Shown here piece by piece: positions 9,014 to 15,356 of a stretch of 17,141 bases of DNA (position 1 is its first letter; each line of letters starts with the position of its first letter). The notes under the pieces are model-generated. The model ran no database searches, was not told where the DNA came from, and was given only the letters and a program-made list of their open reading frames with translations. Where the stretch lies: NCBI GenBank assembly GCA_027577415.1, contig JANBQS010000476.1:1-17141 (forward strand), in the 5' to 3' direction. Position numbers and translations under genes: made by a program. This stretch comes from Coemansia sp. RSA 922. Lineage: Eukaryota; Kickxellomycota; Kickxellomycetes; Kickxellales; Kickxellaceae.

Positions 9014-9309
9014 AGAAAATGAATATTGAGAATACCTGCTGTTTATTGCTGTTGTCCAAGGAGCCAAACGTGTACCCAGAAACTTGACAACTTTTCCTTG
9101 TGTAGGCCAGTTATAGGTCCTAAGCACCATCCTGATCACGTCTGGCTTGTGTCCTTGGCGACGCCAAGGGTTATTACTTTTTTCACCTTGAAGCAACCTG
9201 TCGCCTTCTCTCCAGCCCCGTCCTTCACAGAAGGCGAAACCACTCCAGACGACACAGCTACACAGCAGCCATTGACAATGGCCCTGAGCTCAAACTCGAC
9301 ACACAATAG

Positions 9310-9560
9310 CTAATTTCTGAAAGCCTTGGAGGACATATCCCCTGTCTCCCTAAAAATGTACTCCGTGGTAAGCTTGGCTGAGCTGTGCATTAACACTCAC
9401 TTTTCAAGTCACAAAAGTTGAGCTCACGAATCCTCCTGCTCCTCCAGCCAATAACAAGGCTTCCTCTGGGTGCTGCTGCGGCTCTGCAATCAAGCAAATT
9501 TTTATGTCTGAAACTTATAATAAATATATTCTTGACGTAGAGGAAGTTAAAAAACATTGA
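9310..9560 (+). other. Cryptic two-exon reading frame with a Cys-Cys-Cys motif
   Basis: A good short intron fits 9368-9408: GTAAGC donor, cattaac branch-like element, pyrimidine-rich end, AAG acceptor, 41 nt. One frame is open across the splice from 9310 to TGA at 9558-9560, about 69 codons. It contains a PPAPPANNK segment followed by SGCCCGSAIK. It has no ATG and is preceded by an in-frame TAG at 9307-9309, so a 5' exon or a frameshift is missing. A second frame from the ATG at 9355 also crosses the intron and gives a 47-residue, hydrophobic, presequence-like peptide ending at TAG 9538-9540. I recognise neither product. It may be a small gene or a remnant. Confidence 0.3.
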
Positions 9561-9623
9561 CTAAGCAACGGTCCGCCACCATAGGCTACCCTGCAACGCG
9601 CGTAGACGCTTCTCGCTAGACGC

Positions 9624-9853
9624 CACGTGCCTCGTAATCCGGTGATCGCGATTAAGATTGCCGCTTGCGATGACGCGGCTGACGTCATTACACAAATTGC
9701 GCACAAAGCAACCTTTTTGCTTGCATTTCCCCCAACGAATCGAAAAGTCCAGAGACATATTGCTTTGAGGGGGAGGAAAAAAAAACTGTCCATCCTTGGC
9801 GCCCAACAATTATTCCTTCCTCCTTTTTCCTTGGAAGAAAGACATAAAAAGGG
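9624..9853 (+). promoter_or_regulatory. Promoter elements of the orphan gene at 9988
   Basis: A palindromic CACGTG (bHLH-type site) is at 9624-9629. A perfect TGACGTCA (CRE/ATF-type bZIP site) is at 9680-9687, with an extra TGACG half-site at 9671-9675. A TATA-like ACATAAAAAGGG is at 9842-9853, 134 bases before the ATG. A CT-rich stretch follows the TATA. The same 12-mer TATA element occurs upstream of the orphan gene at 15016. Factor identities are inferred from consensus sites only. Confidence 0.5.
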
Positions 9854-9913
9854 CATTCCCAGCTTCAGCCAACTCTTTTCTTTTTCTTTTTTTCTCCATC
9901 CACTTCAACAACA

Positions 9914-9947
9914 TACTACATTATTGCTTTTTACTACATTATTGCTT
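9914..9947 (+). repeat. Perfect 16-bp tandem direct repeat in the 5' leader
   Basis: The unit tactacattattgctt occurs at 9914-9929 and again at 9932-9947, with a period of 18 bases. It lies in the probable 5' UTR of the following gene, ending 40 bases before the ATG. Perfect identity suggests a recent duplication or a bound element. Confidence 0.9.
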
Positions 9948-9987
9948 CATACACCAGATCTTTGGATTTTTGACAAGATTAGATACT

Positions 9988-10443
9988 ATGGATTTTATTC
10001 AGGCAATTAAGGATGATAAAATCAAAACTCTAGAAGAACTTTGGACGAATATTAAACCCAACGGTTCCTATACAATTATTTATGCCACCAATTATGAAAA
10101 CGGCCAGAAGTTTATAGAGGCTTTTGTAAATGGGTGTCTTAATACTAAAGTGTACTATGTTACAAAAGAAAAGAACAATGATCTCTTCTTAGCTGCCATT
10201 AGTAATAGATCCGCTGGCTTCACTAGTCTAGACAATGACAAGCTTGTTGTAATGAAGGAATACAACGAATTCGGGAAAGAAATTGAACTGTGTGATTATA
10301 TAAAGAATAAAGTCAAAGCCGCCATGGAAAGAATCGATAAACCTACAGCTAAACCAGTACTAGATGGTTTTGTGGCTTGCGTTGACGATAATGGTGATGT
10401 CATTGTATGGGAACCCTATATGGGCACAAACAGTAGTTCTTGA
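9988..10443 (+). CDS. Orphan small protein, 151 residues
   Basis: I do not recognise this protein. It is an acidic-to-neutral soluble protein with no signal peptide or membrane helix. A first helix (IQAIKDDKIKTLEELW) is followed by a predicted strand (SYTIIYATN) and a second helix. A lysine- and valine-rich middle (DKLVVMKEYNEFGKE) leads to a helix with KNKVKAAMERI, and the chain ends in a short strand (GDVIVWEP) and an NSSS tail. Codons are clearly more AT-rich than in the neighbouring conserved genes. The start at 9988 is chosen because the TATA box and CT-rich leader lie upstream; the frame is open further 5' but would include them. Two tandem stops (TGA TGA) end it. Confidence 0.75.
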   Translation: MDFIQAIKDDKIKTLEELWTNIKPNGSYTIIYATNYENGQKFIEAFVNGCLNTKVYYVTKEKNNDLFLAAISNRSAGFTSLDNDKLVVMKEYNEFGKEIELCDYIKNKVKAAMERIDKPTAKPVLDGFVACVDDNGDVIVWEPYMGTNSSS

Positions 10444-10510
10444 TGAGCGTACATAGTTTAGAGTATATAGCTGTGGAGCTGATGGCTGTGCCAATTTATG
10501 TACAACCCTG

Positions 10511-10568
10511 GTAAGTTCCATTTCATATTGAATTGTTCATATCTTTTCATATATACTATATATAATAG
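10511..10568 (+). other. Possible intron in the 3' UTR of the orphan gene
   Basis: A consensus GTAAGT donor at 10511 and an AT-rich body ending ataatag at 10568 define a 58-nt intron-like segment. It begins 67 bases after the stop codon. No strong branch site is visible. If spliced, the exon junction lies downstream of the stop. Confidence 0.3.
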
Positions 10569-10577
10569 ATATTCCTG

Positions 10578-10615
10578 AATAAATAGAACAAGGTACCCAT
10601 CAGTCATATAATAAA
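10578..10615 (+). terminator. Polyadenylation signals of the orphan gene
   Basis: Two AATAAA hexamers (10578-10583 and 10610-10615) lie between the convergent stops at 10443 (+) and 10639 (-). Confidence 0.5.
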
Positions 10616-10638
10616 GTTGTTGTATTGGAGATGTTGAT

Positions 10639-11820
10639 TTAAGATCCATTCGCAAGTGCATGGATAAATTTGCCTATGTTCTCTCTGGCCTCAACAGAGT
10701 TAGGTATCAGCAGTGGCACAAACTGAAAGTCATGAAAGCCACCATCAAACACCTCGTACTGAATATTGGTTCTGTTCTGTGCTTGGGCGCGTCTCACAAA
10801 CTCTGCAATATCGTCAAACATGACTTCCGCCGTAGCCACCTGCACAAGCATAGGCGGCAGCCCAGACAAGTCAGCATTGATAGGCGACAAATACGGGTCC
10901 TCCAGCAGATCCACCACACGCTGCTCTACAGGCCGACCCTGAGGCACGAGCAGTTTTCGAAGCGGCCCATCAGCATCATGAATATTATAACCATGTATGA
11001 TATCCACGCCAGCATTCACCGACCAGCTCCTCCGACTACTAGCAATATCAACCCTAGGCGACACAAGTATCATGGCAAACAGCTGGGGCTTCTGCAAAAA
11101 CTGCCACAGCGCCAGAGCTAAATTGCCACCCGCGCTGTCCCCAGTAAAAACGATCTCATGCTCCTTATAGCCCAAAGCCAGCAAATGACTGAATGCGCAG
11201 TACGCGTCGTAGAGTTGGGTCGGATACAAAGAGTGTGGTGCCAAGCGGTACGCAAACCCGTAGACCCGGAGCCCCGAGTACCGAGACAGCAAAAGATGCA
11301 CGGGTCGGTACTGCTCCACAGTGCCGGTCACATAGGCACCGCCATGGAAATGCAAGATGACCTTGGGCCCGCGCCGCTCATCGGTACTGTCTAATGGTAC
11401 GTCACCGGCAATAATGCACTCGGCATGCATCTCGCGGCCCTCCGATATGCGCGCTACTTCCTGAAGCTCGGCAGCCCACACACATGACGGCGGCAATGGG
11501 CCCAAGGGGTACGCCGGAATAGCAAGCCTCGATGCAAAGCCCTGCGGCACTCTCTGCAGACCCGCATTCAGCGCCGGCCACGGACCATCGCTACTAGAGA
11601 GTTTGATAAAGAGCTGGACGCCGGCATCATTCTGGTGCGTCATCAAGTACAAGACTATATCGCGAACGTAGTGTGTTCGGAAGTCCCATGCTGCATGCCT
11701 CGGACCTCTAACCACATAGCTTATTGCTGACCACAAATAGGTGGTGAGCAGGCCAAAGACGGCTGCGGAGAGCTGGACAAAATTGTCGCGGGTAACAAGA
11801 GTAAAGAAATACGACGACAT
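10639..11820 (-). CDS. Membrane-anchored HSL-type alpha/beta hydrolase (esterase/deacetylase)
   Basis: The 393-residue protein belongs to the hormone-sensitive-lipase-like branch of alpha/beta hydrolases. The oxyanion motif HFHGGAY is at 158-164, the nucleophile Ser 229 in GDSAGG, and the catalytic His 363 in GGFHDFQF. The acid position, usually Asp in a DPLxDE segment, reads AEVMFDD here, so Glu 332 (or Asp 336) would complete the triad. Residues about 13-37 form a hydrophobic segment near the N-terminus. This suggests a single-pass membrane anchor with the catalytic domain behind it, as in arylacetamide-deacetylase and sterol-deacetylase (Say1-type) enzymes. Substrates are probably lipid or steryl esters, but this is not determined. 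It lies 107 bp downstream of the ASDURF-like gene on the same strand. Confidence 0.88.
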   Translation of the reverse strand: MSSYFFTLVTRDNFVQLSAAVFGLLTTYLWSAISYVVRGPRHAAWDFRTHYVRDIVLYLMTHQNDAGVQLFIKLSSSDGPWPALNAGLQRVPQGFASRLAIPAYPLGPLPPSCVWAAELQEVARISEGREMHAECIIAGDVPLDSTDERRGPKVILHFHGGAYVTGTVEQYRPVHLLLSRYSGLRVYGFAYRLAPHSLYPTQLYDAYCAFSHLLALGYKEHEIVFTGDSAGGNLALALWQFLQKPQLFAMILVSPRVDIASSRRSWSVNAGVDIIHGYNIHDADGPLRKLLVPQGRPVEQRVVDLLEDPYLSPINADLSGLPPMLVQVATAEVMFDDIAEFVRRAQAQNRTNIQYEVFDGGFHDFQFVPLLIPNSVEARENIGKFIHALANGS

Positions 11821-11927
11821 GTAATATAAACTGACTGATGAAGAACGAAGAAGAAGAGACGAACATATGTTCTATCGGCCAAGGCAATCACACTAGTGTT
11901 AGGCACGCCATGCAGCAAGGGGTTCTT
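11821..11927 (-). promoter_or_regulatory. Short spacer with two palindromes
   Basis: This 107-bp interval separates the ASDURF-like stop from the hydrolase start, both on the minus strand. It holds a perfect 12-bp palindrome, gaacatatgttc (11861-11872), and a perfect 10-bp palindrome, acactagtgt (11890-11899). No AATAAA on the minus strand is visible. It could be a compact promoter bound by dimeric factors. Confidence 0.4.
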
Positions 11928-12125
11928 TTAGTGGCGTCGTTGTCCTTTGGTGGCAGGCGCTATTAGGGTGGCAATTTCGGCCTTGGTACTGCGAAGAACT
12001 TCGTCTTTGGTTGTTCTGAAAAACACGGGCGCCTTTGTGCGTTGCTGGTATACGCGTGCCTGTGGATGCAGTGCCTCTAGCTCTGCCTCCAGAATCGACA
12101 GTACCTCAATGCGCGGCTCTGACAT
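11928..12125 (-). CDS. ASDURF-like prefoldin-type microprotein
   Basis: This 65-residue protein is a confident small gene. An N-terminal helix (EVLSILEAELEAL) leads to RVYQQRTKAPVFFRTTKDEV, then a second helix (LRSTKAEIATL). Spacing and residues closely match my memory of ASDURF, the microprotein encoded by the upstream ORF of ASNSD1 in vertebrates. That protein is a prefoldin-like subunit of the PAQosome/R2TP chaperone complex. The shared core is an Arg/Lys-x-Val-Tyr-x-Gln-Gln/Arg stretch, a Phe-Phe, and a Thr/Asp-x-x-Glu-x-Leu-x-x-Ser/Thr-Lys run. Two helices joined by a hairpin fit a beta-type prefoldin subunit. Here the same-strand downstream gene is the alpha/beta hydrolase, not ASNSD1. 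It is divergent from the zinc protein gene at 12417. Confidence 0.75.
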   Translation of the reverse strand: MSEPRIEVLSILEAELEALHPQARVYQQRTKAPVFFRTTKDEVLRSTKAEIATLIAPATKGQRRH

Positions 12126-12416
12126 TAGTATAAATTAAAGAAGAAAATATATAGAGTTTGTCAGCAAAACGAAGTGTGTTGTCAATTGCTTGGCCACGTG
12201 CGTTTTGTTGGCGGGGTAGCACGTGACAAAGGTCTTGCATCCAATCATCGCTGGCTAAGGAAAATTTTGCTCCAGACCACCTGCAAGATGACAGCAGCAG
12301 CAATTTTTTTCTCTCTTGTGGATGCGCAAATTCGCGTGTAGTATTTACTCGCAACTTTATTTTTTATTTTTATTTTTGTATTCCTAGCCTCCACCCTCTT
12401 TTACTATTTTTCTTGA
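12126..12416. promoter_or_regulatory. Bidirectional promoter with paired CACGTG sites
   Basis: The 291 bp lie between two divergent starts. Two perfect CACGTG palindromes sit at 12195-12200 and 12220-12225, 25 bp apart. A TATA-like tttatacta (minus strand) lies immediately before the ASDURF-like ATG. An AT-rich tract (ttttatttttatttttg, about 12361-12377) precedes the ATG at 12417. The paired sites suggest bHLH control (Cbf1/Pho4/TFE-like) of one or both genes. Confidence 0.5.
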
Positions 12417-13670
12417 ATGGCGACCGCAGCAAAAGTGGCGAGTGGTGGACGGTGCCCAAAGTGTACGCGGCGAGTAGAAAGTTTTGCAGTAGACACGAAT
12501 TGCTCCTTTCTAATGTGCTCCAACGTCGATTGCACATGGCCGTTTGACTGCCAGGATATGGGCCGCTGCTTTGAACACGACGCCACGGTGCCGTCGATGC
12601 GTAAACGCGCCAAAAAGCGCAAGGCACTAGCTATTAAGGAAGAGCGACGCCATAAACGCGTAACACCTGGTCCCATTGGCAGCGTGGCTCGTCCCACTTT
12701 GGATGTACAGCAGCCCTCCACACAACCATCGCTGGACCTATTGTCTGATGACTTGGACTGGCTGGCCGACTTGTGTCAACAGCCGTCGGCGGCGTCATCA
12801 ACAGCGGCAAACACATCGAGTGGAACACCACTGCGTACTGCGGGGCACAACGAACTGTTCCTGTCTCAAGGTAACTATCAGAATGAAACACTGAGTGAGG
12901 CTAGTCCAGATGCCAGAGTTGCTACTCCATGTACTTTGGCTCTGGACAACAACTCATACACTGACTGGTTGCAGTCATTGGTGTCCAATCATGGTCTCAC
13001 TTCTCTTCCTCCCTCTGTGGAGTGTCCTTTGCTTGACAATAATGTAGCTGACTTGTTTGCCGCCTTTGGCAGTGGTCCCAACACGGAATCTTCGATACGT
13101 GCTGCAGACACCTCGTTCCTGTCTGCGTTTACTAGTGGCGACGCTGTGATTCCTCGTACCAGTCGCCATCCGAGCCCGGCGACTAGTAATAATAGCGAGA
13201 GTGGTCCTGACGACCTTGCTATGCTTATTGGCGGGAATGGCGATATCTCAAAGATATTTTCGTCTCAGCCTCAGTCGTCAGCGCTTGACCCACTTTCTCT
13301 GCTGTTGTCGTCACCACCACATTCAGCTCCTGTCGCTGGTAATGCGTCGGCCGTCGGCTCTATCGGTCTGCTTGACCATTACTATTGGCCAAACTCGCAG
13401 TCAGTTGCTGCACAGTCTACCAATGCGCTGTCGGCGTCTTTGCCGTCTTCAGTAGTGCCGGCCAATATTGGCGCAAAACACAAACTACCAAACTCCACGG
13501 CTGTTCCTTTGGACCATGACGTGCCATTTGATCTCGACCACTTGTTTAGCTCGCCACCAGCTACCGCAACATTAACCTCGCCCTCAGATCTCAGTGCCAC
13601 TGTTCAGTCGGTGACTGCGGACAATCTTATCGAAAACATACTTGGTTCATCAACCACTGGTTGCTTCTAA
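12417..13670 (+). CDS. Nuclear-type zinc protein with USPL1-like Cys cluster
   Basis: In this 417-residue protein only the N-terminus is structured-looking. Cys 13, 16, 34 and 39 form CPKC-x17-CSNVDC, followed by TWPFDC. This resembles the N-terminal Cys cluster of USPL1, a SUMO isopeptidase, but no protease domain follows. A strongly basic stretch at about 61-80 (KRAKKRK, RRHKR) is a likely nuclear localisation signal. The rest is Ser/Thr/Ala/Pro-rich and disordered. It contains repeated short acidic-hydrophobic segments: DDLDWLADL, YTDWLQSL, NVADLFAAF, DISKIFSS, LSLLLSSPP, DLDHLFSSPP and NLIENILGSS. These resemble activation-domain or docking motifs. A transcriptional or chromatin adaptor is plausible; the function is not known. 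No intron is needed. Confidence 0.8.
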   Translation: MATAAKVASGGRCPKCTRRVESFAVDTNCSFLMCSNVDCTWPFDCQDMGRCFEHDATVPSMRKRAKKRKALAIKEERRHKRVTPGPIGSVARPTLDVQQPSTQPSLDLLSDDLDWLADLCQQPSAASSTAANTSSGTPLRTAGHNELFLSQGNYQNETLSEASPDARVATPCTLALDNNSYTDWLQSLVSNHGLTSLPPSVECPLLDNNVADLFAAFGSGPNTESSIRAADTSFLSAFTSGDAVIPRTSRHPSPATSNNSESGPDDLAMLIGGNGDISKIFSSQPQSSALDPLSLLLSSPPHSAPVAGNASAVGSIGLLDHYYWPNSQSVAAQSTNALSASLPSSVVPANIGAKHKLPNSTAVPLDHDVPFDLDHLFSSPPATATLTSPSDLSATVQSVTADNLIENILGSSTTGCF

Positions 13671-13735
13671 ACTGGCCACCACTCTTTTTGTAACAACATA
13701 AAAAAAATCCACTGTTTATTTATTTATTTCTTTTC
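13671..13735. terminator. Convergent 3' ends
   Basis: This 65-bp spacer lies between TAA 13668-13670 (+) and the stop of the minus-strand orphan at 13736. Three overlapping minus-strand AATAAA units (13715-13728) serve the orphan. The plus strand offers only cataaaaaaaa. Confidence 0.5.
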
Positions 13736-14068
13736 TCAATTTACAACACGTTTAACTATCCAAACACTAGCCTTGAACGCTTGCTGGTTCCTGTGCTCAT
13801 GATATCCCTTGAACACTTTCAAACATACGATATAGTCGTTTGTCCCGTATGTTTGCTGTTTACCAGCGTCCTCACTGTCTTCAAAGGATGAGAAATCAGG
13901 TACTAGTATTATGTTCTCTTCTGTCTGTACGTACTTGTTTGCCATTGCTATGACTGCTGGACGAGATAGACTATAGAAATCTTTGTTACGTACAAGCTCG
14001 TAGGAATGTTGTGGTTCACTGGGCTTCCTTAAACCAAAGTATTCTAGGATATAGTTGAGCGTTTCCAT
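13736..14068 (-). CDS. Orphan small protein, 110 residues
   Basis: I do not recognise this protein. It is soluble-looking, with no signal peptide. A short N-terminal helix (LNYILEYFGL) leads to a mixed region and a strand, ENIILVPDFSSFED. Then come a Gly-Lys-Gln-Gln-Thr-Tyr turn, another strand with CLKVFKGYHEH, and a final strand, ASVWIVKRVVN. Codons are AT-rich. A TATA box (ttttataaaaa on the minus strand, within 14141-14155) lies about 75 bases before the ATG, and triple AATAAA lies just after the stop. The pattern of the C-terminal half resembles the neighbouring orphan at 15016, so the two may be diverged copies. Function unknown. Confidence 0.7.
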   Translation of the reverse strand: METLNYILEYFGLRKPSEPQHSYELVRNKDFYSLSRPAVIAMANKYVQTEENIILVPDFSSFEDSEDAGKQQTYGTNDYIVCLKVFKGYHEHRNQQAFKASVWIVKRVVN

Positions 14069-14647
14069 AAGAATTAAATAAAATATGTAGGTTATGTAGG
14101 AGGAGGATTCTGGGATGTGAGTTTCTTGGCCTGTCCTTTCGCATTTTTATAAAAGCGTTGGTCGACTGTGAGCTGCAGGGGCCTCCTTGTCTAAGAGAAT
14201 GCCATGTGGATTTGCTTCGTCTCTTCAGTCAAACACATACCCGTTACGAAACAAAAATTTTTTACTTTGGACACATGCTTGTCTCCTGCTCACATGTTCT
14301 GTGCTGAGTTGCTTACTAGGATTCATGTTTTTTTCTTCGCTTTAAAGTCTCCTTCTCGCTCCAATCCAACCAGAATCTGCATCCCCTTTTCTCTCACTCA
14401 CGAGATTCAATGCTGGAGGTTATGTCACGATTCTTTCTTTGCAGTCAACGGAAGCTGTTGACTGAACGGCCGCAGCATTCTGCCCACACAGCGCACTCTT
14501 CTCAATACACTTGATTATTGCTTTAGAAACTACTAGTTGGTATAATTGTATTGTCATGAAATGTGGTCACAAACCCCACCAAACATAAATAATATTAAAT
14601 ATAAATCCCCAAAAAAGATGTACTACCTAATAATCCAGCCCTTCAGT
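14069..14647. other. Intergenic region between two minus-strand orphans
   Basis: It holds the TATA box of the 14068 gene and the 3' flank of the 15016 gene. The plus-strand frame at 14204-14461 is Phe/Cys/Ser-biased with no promoter and I do not call it. Minus-strand AT-rich DNA at 14585-14605 (aaataatattaaatataaat) may aid 3' end formation. Confidence 0.4.
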
Positions 14648-15016
14648 CTAATCGGTAGTCATTTGGAGCCCGGCTGTGGAGTTTATTCTGTCAAGAAATT
14701 CCTTTGACAAGGTTGGGCTTTTTTCAATCCTAATAGTACACCCCCACCCGTTTTTATAGCTCTCCATCCGGCTTAGGTCTCGAAACTGGTACACGCGTTT
14801 TTCTTCTTCACCAGATTCAGCACTAGCATAAGTGTATTGTTCCTTTCCATCGTCAAATGAGTCGTCTAGCAGTACAAACTTAAAGTCAGTTACTAGTGTA
14901 GAGAGGCGAGCCTTTAGCTTACTGAGGAATACACTCTTGTCACCAAGCTCGCTTCTAATAAAATAGCACTTCCAATCCCCTTCGATGCCTTTATTTACAG
15001 TAAATTTGTCAGACAT
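14648..15016 (-). CDS. Orphan small protein, 122 residues
   Basis: I do not recognise this protein. It is hydrophilic, with no signal peptide. A strand (WKCYFIRSEL) is followed by a helix (FLSKLKARLSTL), a strand (FKFVLLDDSFDD), a Gly-Lys-Glu-Gln-Tyr-Thr-Tyr turn, an acidic loop (ESGEEEKR), a basic helix, and a final strand (WGCTIRIEK). The order of elements, the DDSF and GKEQxTY region and the last strand parallel the 14068 orphan. Codons are AT-rich. The TATA element ACATAAAAAGGG (minus strand, 15192-15203) lies 175 bases before the ATG and is identical to the one of the 9988 gene. Function unknown. Confidence 0.72.
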   Translation of the reverse strand: MSDKFTVNKGIEGDWKCYFIRSELGDKSVFLSKLKARLSTLVTDFKFVLLDDSFDDGKEQYTYASAESGEEEKRVYQFRDLSRMESYKNGWGCTIRIEKSPTLSKEFLDRINSTAGLQMTTD

Positions 15017-15356
15017 TTCGTTTATAAACTAGCAAGACAGTAAAAAAAATGTTATGAGATGAGGAGAGATGCGCCATCCTAGTTTTGGGCTCGCTTTTTC
15101 TTTCTTTTACATCTTTTGCTGAAAGCGCAAAAAGGAGACAGTTGCCTCAACCTGACGTGCCTACAACAAGTCTCGGCAGCTTCCAAAGCAACCCTTTTTA
15201 TGTTCCCACTTTTCTATTATTAGATTCCGAAAGGTTTTCTGTCAGAGCACAGATGTGAGACACACTAGTTGCAAAAGAAAGCAGGGTGCCTTTATTGCTC
15301 ACCATTGTCGGGAAAAATGGCGGGTTGGCTTCCTCCCCTTCCCCTACATTCGATAG
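15017..15356 (-). promoter_or_regulatory. Upstream region of the 15016 orphan
   Basis: The TATA element lies at 15192-15203 on the minus strand, followed by a leader of about 150 bases. An A-run (taaaaaaaatg, plus strand, about 15040-15050) sits close to the ATG. The remainder, up to the open frame at 15357, shows no plus-strand start codon in the right frame for that gene. Confidence 0.45.

Noticed and set aside
9014..9196. Upstream extension of the mannanase frame (61 more codons)
   Set aside because: The extension would bury the signal peptide inside the protein; the ATG at 9013 directly begins it.
9515..9856. Minus-strand 113-codon ORF
   Set aside because: It lies across the promoter of the 9988 gene, is Cys/Arg/Ser-mixed with no domain, and has no promoter signals.
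9796..9987. Longer N-terminus for the 9988 orphan
   Set aside because: It would translate the TATA box, the CT-rich tract and the tandem repeat into Phe/Leu-rich sequence.
11721..11918. Minus-strand 65-codon ORF overlapping the hydrolase start
   Set aside because: Out of frame with the hydrolase and dominated by composition; the conserved hydrolase frame explains the DNA.
14204..14461. Plus-strand 85-codon ORF
   Set aside because: Phe/Cys/Ser-biased, no TATA or polyadenylation signal, and no similarity to the other orphans.
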